DNA of 64,000 nucleotides from Methylobacterium radiotolerans JCM 2831 (lineage in GTDB: Bacteria > Pseudomonadota > Alphaproteobacteria > Rhizobiales > Beijerinckiaceae), in contig NC_010505.1 of the NCBI RefSeq assembly GCF_000019725.1, positions 4,511,001-4,575,000 of the forward strand, read 5' to 3'. Below are positions 9,442 to 18,195 of the stretch, piece by piece. A program made the translations under genes and the position numbers. The first letter of the stretch is position 1; every line of letters begins with the position of its first letter. The notes beneath the pieces were generated by a model. The model worked only from the letters and a program-made list of their open reading frames with translations, was not told the DNA's origin and made no database searches.

Positions 9442-9899
9442 GCGTTCGATGGCCAGCCTCCCCGGTACGGCGGCGGCTCGTTGAGGAGGGCCCAGAAGAC
9501 GCCGATCTCCTTGATCGCCGCGAAGAACTCCTCGAAGGCGACCGGCTTCACCACGAAGGCGTTCACCCCGAGATCGTAGGAGCGCACCAGGTCGGTCTCC
9601 TCGCGGGACGAGGTCAGCATCACCACCGGCACCTGGCGGGTGACCGGGTCCCCCTTGATCTTGGCGAGCACCTCCAGGCCGTCGACCTTCGGCAGCTTGA
9701 GGTCGAGCAGGACCACCGCGGGATCCTGGGCCTGCCGCTTCTCGTGCACGCCCCGCCGGTAGATGAAGTCGAGGGCCTCGGCGCCGTCGCGGCAGATGAC
9801 GATCTCGTTGGCGAGCTGGCTCGATTCGAGCGCCGCCAGCGTCAGCTCGATGTCGTTCGGATTGTCCTCGACCAGGAGGATGGGCTTCAGTCCCGCCAT
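9438..9899 (-). CDS. Single-domain response regulator (Rcp1-like) paired with the phytochrome
   Basis: A 153-residue stand-alone receiver domain. It has the acidic pocket LLVEDN, phospho-acceptor Asp66 in VVLLDLKLPKVDG, the conserved T/S in VVMLTSS and the Lys in FVVKPV. The L-D-L-K-L-P pattern is that of Rcp1-type regulators that partner phytochrome kinases. It has no output domain. Its ATG overlaps the phytochrome stop by one base (TGATG) and its stop overlaps the GTG of the hybrid kinase, so the three genes form one operon. It is likely the direct phosphate acceptor of the phytochrome kinase, passing the signal to the downstream kinase or to a target outside this window. Confidence 0.92.
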   Translation of the reverse strand: MAGLKPILLVEDNPNDIELTLAALESSQLANEIVICRDGAEALDFIYRRGVHEKRQAQDPAVVLLDLKLPKVDGLEVLAKIKGDPVTRQVPVVMLTSSREETDLVRSYDLGVNAFVVKPVAFEEFFAAIKEIGVFWALLNEPPPYRGGWPSNA

Positions 9900-12154
9900 C
9901 AGTGCGCCTCCTCCCGGATGGGCAGGGTGAAGTAGAAGGTGGCGCCCTCGCCGAGCTTGCCCTCGGCCCAGGTCCGCCCGCCGTGGCGCTCGACGATGCG
10001 CCGGACATTGGCGAGGCCGATGCCGGTGCCCTCGAACTCCTCGACCCGGTGCAGCCGCTGGAAGACGCCGAACAGCTTGTCGACGTAGGCCATGTCGAAC
10101 CCGGCGCCGTTGTCGCGCACGAAGTAGACCGCCTCGCCCTCCCGGGGCGGGAGGCTGCCCATCGCGATCACCGCCTCCGGGGTGCCGCGGGTGTACTTCA
10201 CGGCGTTCGACAGCAGGTTCTCGATGACGAGCCGCAGCATGACGGGGTCGGCATAGGCGCGGCCCAGCGGCGCGATCTCCCAGCGGAGGGTCCGGTCGGG
10301 GGTGACGTCGCGCAGGACCTTCCGGCGGACCTCCTCGACCAGGGCGTTCATGTCGCCCCAGACCTTGTTGAGGGCGTGCCGGCCCATCTGCGAGAAGCTC
10401 AGGAGGCTGTCGACCAGGGTGCCGGCCGAGAAGGCCGCCTCGATGATCGTCTCCACGTAGTGCCGGCCCTTGTCGGAGAGCTGGGCGCCCTCGCGGGTCT
10501 TGAGCAGGTTCGCGTAGCCGACGATGTGGCGGAACGGCGCGCGCAGGTCGTGGCTGACCGAGTACGAGAACGCCTCCAGCTCCTTGTTCGAGCGCTGCAG
10601 CTCCTCGCTCATGGCGGCGAGCTCCTCGGCCCGGCGGAGCACGATGCCGAGCACCGAGGCGCGCAGGTCCTTGGCGGCCTCCACCTCCGGGTCGGACCAG
10701 GGCAGGGAGCGGCCCTGCACGGTCTCCTTCCAGATCTCGAACGACTTGCGCGGGTGCAGCCGGTCCGGTCCGCCCTCCGGATCGGGCCGGACGGCCTTCA
10801 CGGGATTGCCGCCCCACTTCACCGTCCGCACGACCTCGGGCCTGAACCAGAGGATGTAGCTCGCGTACTTCTTCGAGACCGAGATCGCCAGGAGGCCGCT
10901 CGCCCGCTCGGCGAAGGCGGCGGCGGCCGGGAACGCCTCCGACAGGGCCTCGGAGACGAAGACCTCCTCGGAATCGTCGCGCTCGGACAGCCACCGGTAG
11001 AGGGCGCGGACCTCCCGCTCCGCCGGCGTCGCCCCGAGCAGCCGGCAGCGGTCCGCCGTCACCACCGCGGCGCCGGTCGCGTCCACCAGGGCCAGGACGT
11101 CGTCGGGGTGGTTGAGCAGGCCGTCGACGAAGCTGTCCTCCTCGGCCATGAACGCCAGGAGGCGCGCCTGCACGGCGCCGAGCGCCAGCCGCTTCTCGGA
11201 CTGGGCGCCGCGCTCGCGGGCCGAGAGCTGCAGGGCGAAGATCTGGGTGAGCACGTCGCAGGCGTTGCGCGCCTGCAGGGGCACGCGCTTGGGCGTGCGG
11301 TTGTGGCAGGAGATCAGGCCCCAGAGGCCGCCGTCCACGAGGATCGACACCGACATGGACGCCATCGTGCCCATGTTGCGCATGTACTCGACATGGACCG
11401 GCGAGACCGAGCGCAGCACCGACTGGCTGAGGTCCAGCGGCTTGCCGGAGGGCGTGGTGGCCGGCCGGATCGGCACGGGGACGTAGCCGGCATCGGGGAT
11501 GATGCGCAGGCGGTTCCGGCGGTAGAGCTCGCGCGCCTGGACGGGGATGTCGGAGGCGGGGAAGCGCAGGTCGAGGTAGGAGGGCAGGACGCCGTTGCCG
11601 GCCTCCGCCAGCACCGTGCCGTGCCAGTCGCGGTCGAACCGGTAGACCAGGGCGCGGTCGAGGCCGGTGATCTGGCGGATGTCCTCGGCGACGAACCGGC
11701 AGAGGTCCTCGACGGTGCGGGCGGTCTGCAGGCGCTCGACGAAGGCCCGCAGGCGCGGGGTGAGCACGTCGACGCCGATCTCGGCCGCGGCCGCGTCGAT
11801 CTCCTCCAGTTCCAGCACGACGAGATCGTCGACCCGGTGAGCCGCGACCTCGTAGGCCTGACGGCCGCCGCCGGTCTCCAGCGTCACGGTCCGGAGATAG
11901 AGGGCGCCGTCCTGGGGCTCGGCCGCCGTGAGATGGTGGCGGACGACGGCCGCGAGGTCGGGCAGGGCCGCGTCGAGCACGGTTCCGACCGTAGCCGCCG
12001 CGGGGGCGTTGGCGCTCGCCTGGACGATGGTGAGGGACCGGGCCTCGAGGCCGAGCAGGAACCCGTGCGGCTGGACGCTGCCGACGATGTGGATGGGCTC
12101 GCGATCGCACGCGCTCAGGTCGAGACGCGGGGCCGCGCCGCTTCGAAGGTTCAA
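9899..12154 (-). CDS. bphP: Bacteriophytochrome histidine kinase
   Basis: A 751-residue red/far-red photoreceptor kinase. A PAS domain carries Cys16 in ACDREPIHIVGS, the position where bacteriophytochromes bind biliverdin. The GAF domain (about 135-310) has PASDIP (Asp202), His254 in SPVHVEYM and His284. The PHY domain (315-500) carries the tongue motif PRKSF at 468-472. HisKA has His535 in SYSVSHDLRAP, followed by a HATPase. The complete set of chromophore-pocket residues suggests a functional, bilin-binding receptor. The start is TTG at 12154 with GAGGAGG about 12 bases upstream; no ATG lies nearby. No heme oxygenase (bphO) is adjacent. A TTAAC-GCGT-GTTAA palindrome lies 38-51 bases upstream. 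Confidence 0.93.
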   Translation of the reverse strand: MNLRSGAAPRLDLSACDREPIHIVGSVQPHGFLLGLEARSLTIVQASANAPAAATVGTVLDAALPDLAAVVRHHLTAAEPQDGALYLRTVTLETGGGRQAYEVAAHRVDDLVVLELEEIDAAAAEIGVDVLTPRLRAFVERLQTARTVEDLCRFVAEDIRQITGLDRALVYRFDRDWHGTVLAEAGNGVLPSYLDLRFPASDIPVQARELYRRNRLRIIPDAGYVPVPIRPATTPSGKPLDLSQSVLRSVSPVHVEYMRNMGTMASMSVSILVDGGLWGLISCHNRTPKRVPLQARNACDVLTQIFALQLSARERGAQSEKRLALGAVQARLLAFMAEEDSFVDGLLNHPDDVLALVDATGAAVVTADRCRLLGATPAEREVRALYRWLSERDDSEEVFVSEALSEAFPAAAAFAERASGLLAISVSKKYASYILWFRPEVVRTVKWGGNPVKAVRPDPEGGPDRLHPRKSFEIWKETVQGRSLPWSDPEVEAAKDLRASVLGIVLRRAEELAAMSEELQRSNKELEAFSYSVSHDLRAPFRHIVGYANLLKTREGAQLSDKGRHYVETIIEAAFSAGTLVDSLLSFSQMGRHALNKVWGDMNALVEEVRRKVLRDVTPDRTLRWEIAPLGRAYADPVMLRLVIENLLSNAVKYTRGTPEAVIAMGSLPPREGEAVYFVRDNGAGFDMAYVDKLFGVFQRLHRVEEFEGTGIGLANVRRIVERHGGRTWAEGKLGEGATFYFTLPIREEAH

Positions 12155-12475
12155 GCCGGGATTCGCCTCCTCACCGGGTCAGTCGCAGAGTTTAACGCGT
12201 GTTAACAGCCGAACCGGGCCGCTCCTATAGGCTTAAAGCACGGGTCGGGACGGCCCGCCCCGTCCGCGCGCGTCGTCCGGGCCGGGCCCAGAAGGCGGGA
12301 GCCGTCTCATCCGCCTCGCGCGCGCGACGCCAGGTCGCACGGCGGGGCTCCGGCGATGCCGCAGGGCGCCGAGCCTGCGGGGAGCGGCACCCCTGGGGTC
12401 TGGATCGCGAGATCCGGGCCGCGCGGACGATCGGGACCCGCGCTCGGCTCGCCGGCGGCCGGGGACGCCGCGCCG
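12155..12475. other. Non-coding gap upstream of the phytochrome operon
   Basis: Apart from the ribosome binding site, the palindrome at 12192-12205 and a short AT-rich patch (CTATAGGCTTAAAG near 12224-12237) that could hold the promoter, I see no gene or structure here. Confidence 0.5.
12192..12205. promoter_or_regulatory. Palindrome upstream of bphP
   Basis: TTAAC-GCGT-GTTAA is a perfect inverted repeat in the 320-bp gap upstream of bphP. It resembles two TTAA half-sites spaced by six bases, one short of the TTAA-N7-TTAA CtrA consensus. It may be an operator for the phytochrome operon. Confidence 0.35.
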
Positions 12476-13054
12476 TCAGCCGCGCCCCAGCGCGTAGAAT
12501 TCCGGGTTGGGGCGCAGGCTGGTGACGTTCGCCAGCCGGTTCGACAGGCCGAAGAAGGCCGCGATGGCGGCGATGTCCCAGGCATCCGCGTCGTCGAATC
12601 CGTGAGCCCTGAGCGCCGCGAACGCGGCCTCCCCGACCTGGTGCGCGGACTGGCTGACCAGCATGGCGAAGTCGAGCATCGCCTTCTGCCGGTCGGTGAT
12701 ATCGGCCTTGCGGTAGTTGATCGCCACCTGATCGGCGATCAGCGGATCCTTGGCGCGGATCCGGAGGATCGCCCCGTGGGCGATCACGCAGTACTGGCAC
12801 TGGTTGATGGCCGAGGTCGCCACGACGATCATCTCGCGCTCGGCCTTGGTCAGGTTGCCCGGCCTGTCCATGAGGGCGTCGTGGTAGGCGAAGAAGGCCC
12901 GGAACTCGTCCGGGCGGTGGGCGAGCACCAGGAACACGTTCGGGACGAAGCCGGACTTCTCCTGCACCGCCTCGATCCGCGCGCGGATGTCGTCCGGCAA
13001 GGTCTCCAGGCGGGGGATCGGGAAGCGGCCGATCGGGGCATCTTCGGCTGACAC
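12476..13054 (-). CDS. Peroxidase-related AhpD-like (carboxymuconolactone decarboxylase family) protein
   Basis: A 192-residue all-helical protein of the AhpD/CMD superfamily, subgroup 'uncharacterised peroxidase-related enzyme'. The active-site motif is CQYCVIAHG, with the CxxC pair and downstream His used by AhpD-like proteins for thiol-peroxidase chemistry. The tail contains the conserved NRLANVTSLRPNPEFY segment of this subgroup. The GTG at 13054 is chosen because GAGGAG lies 8 bases upstream and the protein then begins just before the conserved region; about 70 upstream in-frame codons look non-coding. It is monocistronic, with a likely role in peroxide or alkyl-peroxide defence. Confidence 0.85.
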   Translation of the reverse strand: MSAEDAPIGRFPIPRLETLPDDIRARIEAVQEKSGFVPNVFLVLAHRPDEFRAFFAYHDALMDRPGNLTKAEREMIVVATSAINQCQYCVIAHGAILRIRAKDPLIADQVAINYRKADITDRQKAMLDFAMLVSQSAHQVGEAAFAALRAHGFDDADAWDIAAIAAFFGLSNRLANVTSLRPNPEFYALGRG

Positions 13055-13697
13055 GGGCGCGCTCCTCGCAGATCGTCGCAGATCGAGCCGGCGCCCGAGG
13101 CCGCCGGCCGTCCCGGTCAGCCGATAGACCGAACGGTCCCGCCGACGCAATCGAGCGGGGCCGCGGGCCGGACCGCGGACCGGACCGCGCGCTTCCGACC
13201 GGAACAGCGCGAGGCGCCGGTCTATTTCAGCAGCAGAACCGGGACGTGAATACCTTCGATCGCTCATGAACGACGATCTTCGAGAGTAACCGTTGCCGCT
13301 CGTGGCGCCGCGCGGGCCTGTATCGCCCCGTCACGGCGGGGACGAAGCCCGCGACGCGGAGCATAGGGATCCACGCGTCTCGCTGACGGCGGTGCTTTCT
13401 CGCGGCCTCGACCTGACACGGTCCTCGCGATCGGCCTCAACTCTGCCCGAAAGCTTCCGTCCGGTCCGGCCGGGATTCTATGGCGCGCGACGGCGCGCCG
13501 CGGGGAGGACGGTGTGCCGCGACGGAAGACGGTCTGGACGAAGCTGTCGCTGCCGCGGGGCGGCGGATCGAAGCCCGTGTCGCGCCCGGGTGAGCGGTGT
13601 CCGCGCCGGGCCCCACCCTGGGCCGCGTAGGCCTCCGGACCTTCCGAAGCCCGCGCCGCCCCCGCACCGACGGATCCAACCAGCGAGCCCGACAGCC
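13055..13697. other. 643-bp region without a recognisable gene
   Basis: Open frames exist on both strands but their translations are Arg/Pro/Gly-rich and show no family features. I see no convincing gene, RNA or repeat. The region probably holds the divergent promoters of the AhpD-like gene and the DUF4424 gene. Confidence 0.4.
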
Positions 13698-14768
13698 GTG
13701 CGAACCCCAGCCACGCCCCGCACCCCGCGCCTCGCCCTGCTGCTGCCGGCGCTCCTGCCGGCGCTCCTGTCGGCGATCCTGTCGACGGCCCTGCCGCGTC
13801 CGGTCCGGGCCGACGACAGCGTCGCGGCCCTCGCGGCCGGCGGCCTCGTCCTGGAGAAGACGGACCGGATCGCCCTCGTCTCCGAGGACCTCTTCCTGTC
13901 CGAGAAGGCGGTGCGGATCGCCTACCGCTTCCACAACCTGACCGACCGGGACGTCGAGACGACGATCGCGTTCCCGATGCCCGACATCGCCGGCGGTCCC
14001 GACGCGATGCTCAACATCGCCGACCCGAAGCACGACAACTTCCTCCGCTTCACCACCGAGGTCGACGGCCGGCCGGTCGACTCGCAGGTCGAGCAGCGCG
14101 CCTTCGTCACGCCGGCCGGCAAGCCGGAGGTCGAGGTGACCGGGCGGCTGAGGAGCCTCGGCATCCCCCTCGTCCCGACGGTCGAGGCCACCGAGGCCGC
14201 TCTGGCGGCCCTGAGCGAGGATCAGCGCCGCCGCCTCGTGGCCGACGGCCTCCTGGAGGCCCAGGAGATGGGCAACGGCACGACGAGCCTGTTCCCGGTC
14301 TGGACCCTGCGGTCGAAGTTCTGGCGCCGGCAGATCTTCCCGGCGGGACGCGACGTCGTCGTCCGGCAGAGCTACGTTCCGGGCCTCGGCGGCCTGTCCA
14401 GCCTGTCGTTCGGTACCGCGACCGAGGGCGCCGACGAGAGGGCCGAGTACGCGCGGAAATACTGCACGGACGCGGCCTTCCTGAAGGCGGCCCAGGCGCT
14501 CGCCCGCAGGGTCGAGGCGGCGGGCGGGCGGGGAATCCAGGCCTTCGAGCAGTACCTGTCCTACGTGATCACCTCCGGCGGCAACTGGGCCGGGCCGATC
14601 GGCACGTTCAAGCTGACCGTGGACAAGGGCGATCCCGCGACGCTCGTGTCGTTCTGCGGCACCGGCGTCCGCAAGACGGGCCCGACGACCTTCGAGAGCG
14701 TCGCGACGGATTACGTGCCCCGGCGCGACATCGACGTCCTGCTGCTCAAGACCACGGCGGGCCGATGA
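13698..14768 (+). CDS. Secreted DUF4424-family protein
   Basis: A 356-residue protein with a Leu/Ala-rich signal peptide (about residues 10-37, cleavage after PVRA before DDSVAAL). The mature domain contains VLEKTDRIALVSEDLFLS, YRFHNLTDRDVETTIAFPMP and a C-terminal RRDIDVLLL, which match the DUF4424 family of exported proteins of unknown function. The GTG at 13698 is selected because it directly precedes the signal peptide; no good ribosome binding site is visible, so the start is uncertain. It heads a run of three secreted plus-strand genes. Confidence 0.75.
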   Translation: MRTPATPRTPRLALLLPALLPALLSAILSTALPRPVRADDSVAALAAGGLVLEKTDRIALVSEDLFLSEKAVRIAYRFHNLTDRDVETTIAFPMPDIAGGPDAMLNIADPKHDNFLRFTTEVDGRPVDSQVEQRAFVTPAGKPEVEVTGRLRSLGIPLVPTVEATEAALAALSEDQRRRLVADGLLEAQEMGNGTTSLFPVWTLRSKFWRRQIFPAGRDVVVRQSYVPGLGGLSSLSFGTATEGADERAEYARKYCTDAAFLKAAQALARRVEAAGGRGIQAFEQYLSYVITSGGNWAGPIGTFKLTVDKGDPATLVSFCGTGVRKTGPTTFESVATDYVPRRDIDVLLLKTTAGR

Positions 14769-14911
14769 GCGGCGGCGCGCCACGCTGCCCGGATCCGGCG
14801 GGCCCGGCGGCCGGCCGCGACGACCCGGATCCCGCGCCGCGCAGACCCGACGGCCCGTGCCGGCCGAGATTGTACTGCCGATCACGTCCAGACCGCCACA
14901 GGAGGGATTCC

Positions 14912-15379
14912 GTGCGTATCCAAGCTCGTCCGGCGCGCCCGAGCGCGCGATCAGGCGTCCGATCGATCCTCCGACCGGGCCTCGTCGGCGCGCTCGCCGC
15001 GCTCGGCACCGTGGGCGCCCAGGCGGCGCCGGCCTGTCCCGCGCGGGACTTCCCGGGTTTCCTGGCCGCCTTCGCCGACGACGTCGCGGTCCAGAAGGCG
15101 TTCGTCGCCGTACCCCTGCGCAGCGACACGATCGATCCCGGGGCCGAGCCCGAACCGAAGCCGGTGACGACGATGCTCGGCGCCGACGCGCTGCGCTTCC
15201 CGCTGATGCCGAGCCTCCGGACGCAGAAGACCGACGGCCTGAAACAGGCGCTGAGCGCCGCGGGGGCCGACGCGATGCGCGTCAAGCTGTTCAAGCCCGA
15301 TACGGGCCTGCAGATCACCTACACGTTTCGCCGGGCGGCCTGCTGGACGCTCGTCAGGATCGAGGATGACAGCCTGTGA
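14912..15379 (+). CDS. Small secreted protein, unknown function
   Basis: A 155-residue protein whose GTG start lies 6 bases after GGAGGG. An Arg-rich N-terminus precedes a hydrophobic segment ending GTVGAQAAPAC, so it is likely exported to the periplasm. The mature part begins with CPARDFPGFLAAFADDVAVQ and contains DPGAEPEPKPV and a terminal TYTFRRAACWTLVRIEDDSL. Two cysteines, near the mature start and near the end, could form a disulfide. I do not recognise the family. Its stop overlaps the GTG of the next gene (GTGA), so the two are translationally coupled and probably work together. Confidence 0.7.
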   Translation: MRIQARPARPSARSGVRSILRPGLVGALAALGTVGAQAAPACPARDFPGFLAAFADDVAVQKAFVAVPLRSDTIDPGAEPEPKPVTTMLGADALRFPLMPSLRTQKTDGLKQALSAAGADAMRVKLFKPDTGLQITYTFRRAACWTLVRIEDDSL

Positions 15380-16227
15380 GCGCGGCCGTGCCGAGCACCC
15401 CGCGCGCGCATCGCGCGACCGCGCGGCCGCCGCGATGGCCGGCCGTGCTGCGCGTGCTGGCGCTCGGCCTCGGCGCAGGCGCGGGCGTCCCCTCCGCCCG
15501 GGCGGCCCCGGATTGCGCCGGGTGTCGGGGCAGGGTCGAGACGCTGATCTGTGCCGACCCCGCCCTGACGCGGCTGGACGACGAACTCAGGCGCCTGTTC
15601 GACAGGATCGTGGGCGAGACACGCGGGGTCGACGGGGAGACCGGCCAGGCGATCGACACCTTCGGCGAGGACCACGCGCGCTGGCGCGCGCGGGTCCGCG
15701 ACGCCTGCCCGGACACGGCCTGCCTGACGCGCGCCTACACCGCGCGGATCGCGCGGGTCCGGCGCGACTGGAGCCGGGCCTTGTCGGACACGCCCGCGCT
15801 GCGGCACGTGGTCAACGCCCGTTTCGGCTTCTCCGTCGACGTGCCCGCCGACCTCGTCGCGGAGCCGCCGCCGGACAACGGCGACGGGCAGGCCTTCCAC
15901 TCGGCCGACGGCCACCTGCAGCTGACGGTGTCGGGCCTGAACGCCGCGCGCGACCAGGATCTCGACGCCGTCGTGGCCGCGGATCGGCAGACCTGCCTGC
16001 GGCAGCCGCCCGAATACGCGGCGCGCAAGCCCGGCTGGATCGTGTTCTCCTGCACGACGGCGGCCGGAATCCTGTACCGGAAGACCCTCCTGGCGGGCGG
16101 GCGCGGCGGCGCCTTCGTCACCCTGCGCGTCCGCTACCCCGCGGCCGAGCAGGCGCGGTGGCGGGCGGCCGTCACCGCGGCCGCGACCTCGCTGCGCCCG
16201 ACGGAACCGGCCCGGAGCACCCGCTGA
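15376..16227 (+). CDS. Secreted LprI-like (DUF1311) protein
   Basis: A 283-residue exported protein with a signal peptide ending PSARAAPDC. The first mature domain (about residues 45-130) has the LprI/DUF1311 cysteine pattern CAGC, TLICADPALTRLDDELRRLF and CPDTACLTRAYTARI; this family includes a mycobacterial lysozyme inhibitor. A second domain (about 145-270) of unknown type contains FGFSVDVPADLV and a CLRQPPEYAARK segment. The GTG start overlaps the stop of the previous gene by four bases. A role at the envelope is likely, but the substrate is unknown. Confidence 0.8.
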   Translation: MSAAVPSTPRAHRATARPPRWPAVLRVLALGLGAGAGVPSARAAPDCAGCRGRVETLICADPALTRLDDELRRLFDRIVGETRGVDGETGQAIDTFGEDHARWRARVRDACPDTACLTRAYTARIARVRRDWSRALSDTPALRHVVNARFGFSVDVPADLVAEPPPDNGDGQAFHSADGHLQLTVSGLNAARDQDLDAVVAADRQTCLRQPPEYAARKPGWIVFSCTTAAGILYRKTLLAGGRGGAFVTLRVRYPAAEQARWRAAVTAAATSLRPTEPARSTR

Positions 16228-16255
16228 CGGCGCCCCGGGTCCCGGGCGCCTCCGG

Positions 16256-17209
16256 TCACCGCGAGAAGGTCGTGGCCGTCTGCGCGGTCGACACCATCAT
16301 GTTGTAGTCGTTCACGATCCAGGTCACGTCGCGCCCGGCGCCGCGCCGGGCGTCGCCCTTGGCCTTGGCGAGCTTGGCGTCGAACTCGCGCAGCTTGCCC
16401 AGGAGCGCGCGCGGCCGGCTCTCGAACACGTGGAAGGAGTTCGGGTTGGCGGCGCTGTACCCGTCCATGTCCTTCACGGCGGCGGCGTAGCGCCCGAGCG
16501 CGGCCTCGAAGGCCGCCATCTCGACGACCGGCTCGGCGTCGGTGGGCAGCAGGTCCATGACCTTGCGGCACGCGGTCATCACGTTCGCGACGTGCCAGCG
16601 CGCCTTGCGACCCTCCCGCGCCTCGAGGGCGGCGAGTTCCAGCGCGTCGCTCTTCTCCTTCTCGACCCGCAGCGCGGCCTCGACCCTGGCGCGCGCCGCC
16701 AGGAAGGCCGGCCCCGCGACGGCGAGCTTGGCGTGGAGCGCCTTGCCCTGCTCCATCTTGTCCGCGCGGTAATCCTGCCGCTCGTAGTAGCCCTCCGCCT
16801 CGGTGACCGTCGGGGCGAGCGCCTGATAGGCGGCGATGTAGCTCTTCACGGCGCCGTCGAGGTCCGGCATCGCGGGCGGCTGCGCCGTCGCGGCCTCCGC
16901 CTTCGCGATCTCGCCGCGCACGTCGTAGAGCCCGTAGAGGCCGTAGATGGTCCGCTCGCGGCCGGTCGGGCCGGTCTTCATGTTGACCCAGCTCTGATAG
17001 CGGCTGAGCGATTCCTGCGCCCGCAGGGTCCGGTTGAGGAGGCCGACATAGGCGTTGAGCTTGCGGATCGTCTCCTGCGCGGGGTCGCTCTCGGGCTTGG
17101 TCGTCGGCCCCGCCGGCGACGGGGCGGGGGCCTGCGCGCGGGCCGGGGCGGCCGCGAGCAGCGCCGCCAGCATCAACCAAGTCGTCGTTCTCAGGGTCGT
17201 CGCTCTCAT
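16256..17209 (-). CDS. Secreted DUF3829 (YiiG-like) protein
   Basis: A 317-residue protein with a clear signal peptide (hydrophobic core in TWLMLAALLAAAPARAQ) and a Pro/Ala-rich linker. A long helical domain then starts with KLNAYVGLLNRTLRAQESLSRY, the pattern of the DUF3829 (YiiG) family. The function is unknown; homologues are often lipoproteins, but no lipobox Cys is present here. The start ATG at 17209 has GGAGG 12 bases upstream. The gene converges on the LprI-like gene and is transcribed alone. Confidence 0.7.
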   Translation of the reverse strand: MRATTLRTTTWLMLAALLAAAPARAQAPAPSPAGPTTKPESDPAQETIRKLNAYVGLLNRTLRAQESLSRYQSWVNMKTGPTGRERTIYGLYGLYDVRGEIAKAEAATAQPPAMPDLDGAVKSYIAAYQALAPTVTEAEGYYERQDYRADKMEQGKALHAKLAVAGPAFLAARARVEAALRVEKEKSDALELAALEAREGRKARWHVANVMTACRKVMDLLPTDAEPVVEMAAFEAALGRYAAAVKDMDGYSAANPNSFHVFESRPRALLGKLREFDAKLAKAKGDARRGAGRDVTWIVNDYNMMVSTAQTATTFSR

Positions 17210-17567
17210 GGGCGCGGGGGATCCTCCGGATGGGTTGTTCCCGTGTAGCCGGCGATCTGCGCGAAGACCAGACGCGGGATCGGGTCGATCGCGCCCAATA
17301 GATCTCACGGGATCGACAGCGACCCGTCTATCGGAGAGATCGACGATCACATCCCCGATCATCGCCACCGGGACGATGATCTCGCGCGACGTCGGAGGTC
17401 GAGGCCGGGAACGTCTATCGCGGCGTCCGGAAGCCCGCCCCCGGGGACCGGGCCGGGACAGCCGCTGGGCCGCATCGTCCGGTCGTCCCGGCGCGCCCGC
17501 GACGCCCCGCACCGGCGGCGCGATCCCGCCTCGTCCCGCGGAGGCGGATCGGGTAGAGGATCGGCCG
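17210..17567. other. 358-bp divergent intergenic region
   Basis: This region separates the minus-strand DUF3829 gene from the plus-strand HD gene. I see only likely promoter space with several GATC-containing GGGATCG words and no gene. Confidence 0.4.
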
Positions 17568-18164
17568 ATGCTCGACGGCCATCCCCGCATCCTGGCTGAC
17601 CTGCGCGCCCGGCTGGCCGAGCCGCATCGCGTCTATCACGGCCAAGCGCATATCGACGCGCTCCTGGAGGCGTTCCGCGCCCGCCGCGGGACGGTCCGGG
17701 ATCCCGACGCGGTGGAACTGGCGATCTGGTTCCACGACGCCGTCTACCGGCCGGGCGCCCCGGACAACGAGCGCCGCAGCGCCGCGCTCCTGCGGGCGCT
17801 GCTGGACGGCGCGGTCCCGGCGCCCGCGCTGGCGGCAGCCGAGACGATGATCCTGGCGACCGAGCGGCACGCCGTCCCGGACGGCCTGCCGGCCGCGCTC
17901 GCCGCGGACGTCGCGGTCTTCCTCGACATGGACATGGCGATCCTGGGGGCGGCGCCGGCCGCCTACGACGGCTACGCCGCCGGCGTGGCGCGGGAATTCG
18001 TCCCGTTCGTGGGCGCGGCCGCCTACCGGCGGGGGCGCGCGGCCTTCCTGCGGGGGACCCTCGAGTCCGGCCGGCCGCTGTTCGTCACCGACCGGGCCCG
18101 GGCCGAGCTGGAGGGGCCCGCGCGATCGAATATGCGGCGGGAGCTCGCGGCGCTGGACCGGTGA
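17568..18164 (+). CDS. HD-domain metal-dependent phosphohydrolase
   Basis: A 198-residue protein of the predicted metal-dependent HD superfamily hydrolases (COG4339 type). The metal-binding residues are in RVYHGQAHI (first His) and WFHDAVYRPG (HD pair). The conserved ATERHAVP and FLDMDMAILG segments follow in the family order. The substrate is unknown and may be a nucleotide. The ATG at 17568 has an AGAGGA box 9 bases upstream. No signal peptide is seen, so it is cytoplasmic. It converges with the ATP-grasp operon. Confidence 0.85.
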   Translation: MLDGHPRILADLRARLAEPHRVYHGQAHIDALLEAFRARRGTVRDPDAVELAIWFHDAVYRPGAPDNERRSAALLRALLDGAVPAPALAAAETMILATERHAVPDGLPAALAADVAVFLDMDMAILGAAPAAYDGYAAGVAREFVPFVGAAAYRRGRAAFLRGTLESGRPLFVTDRARAELEGPARSNMRRELAALDR

Positions 18165-18195
18165 CAGGCGACCCGGACCCGCGACCCGCACCCGG

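Noticed and set aside
12192..12205. A full CtrA site before bphP
   Set aside because: The two TTAA half-sites are six bases apart, not seven, so it was kept only as a generic palindrome.
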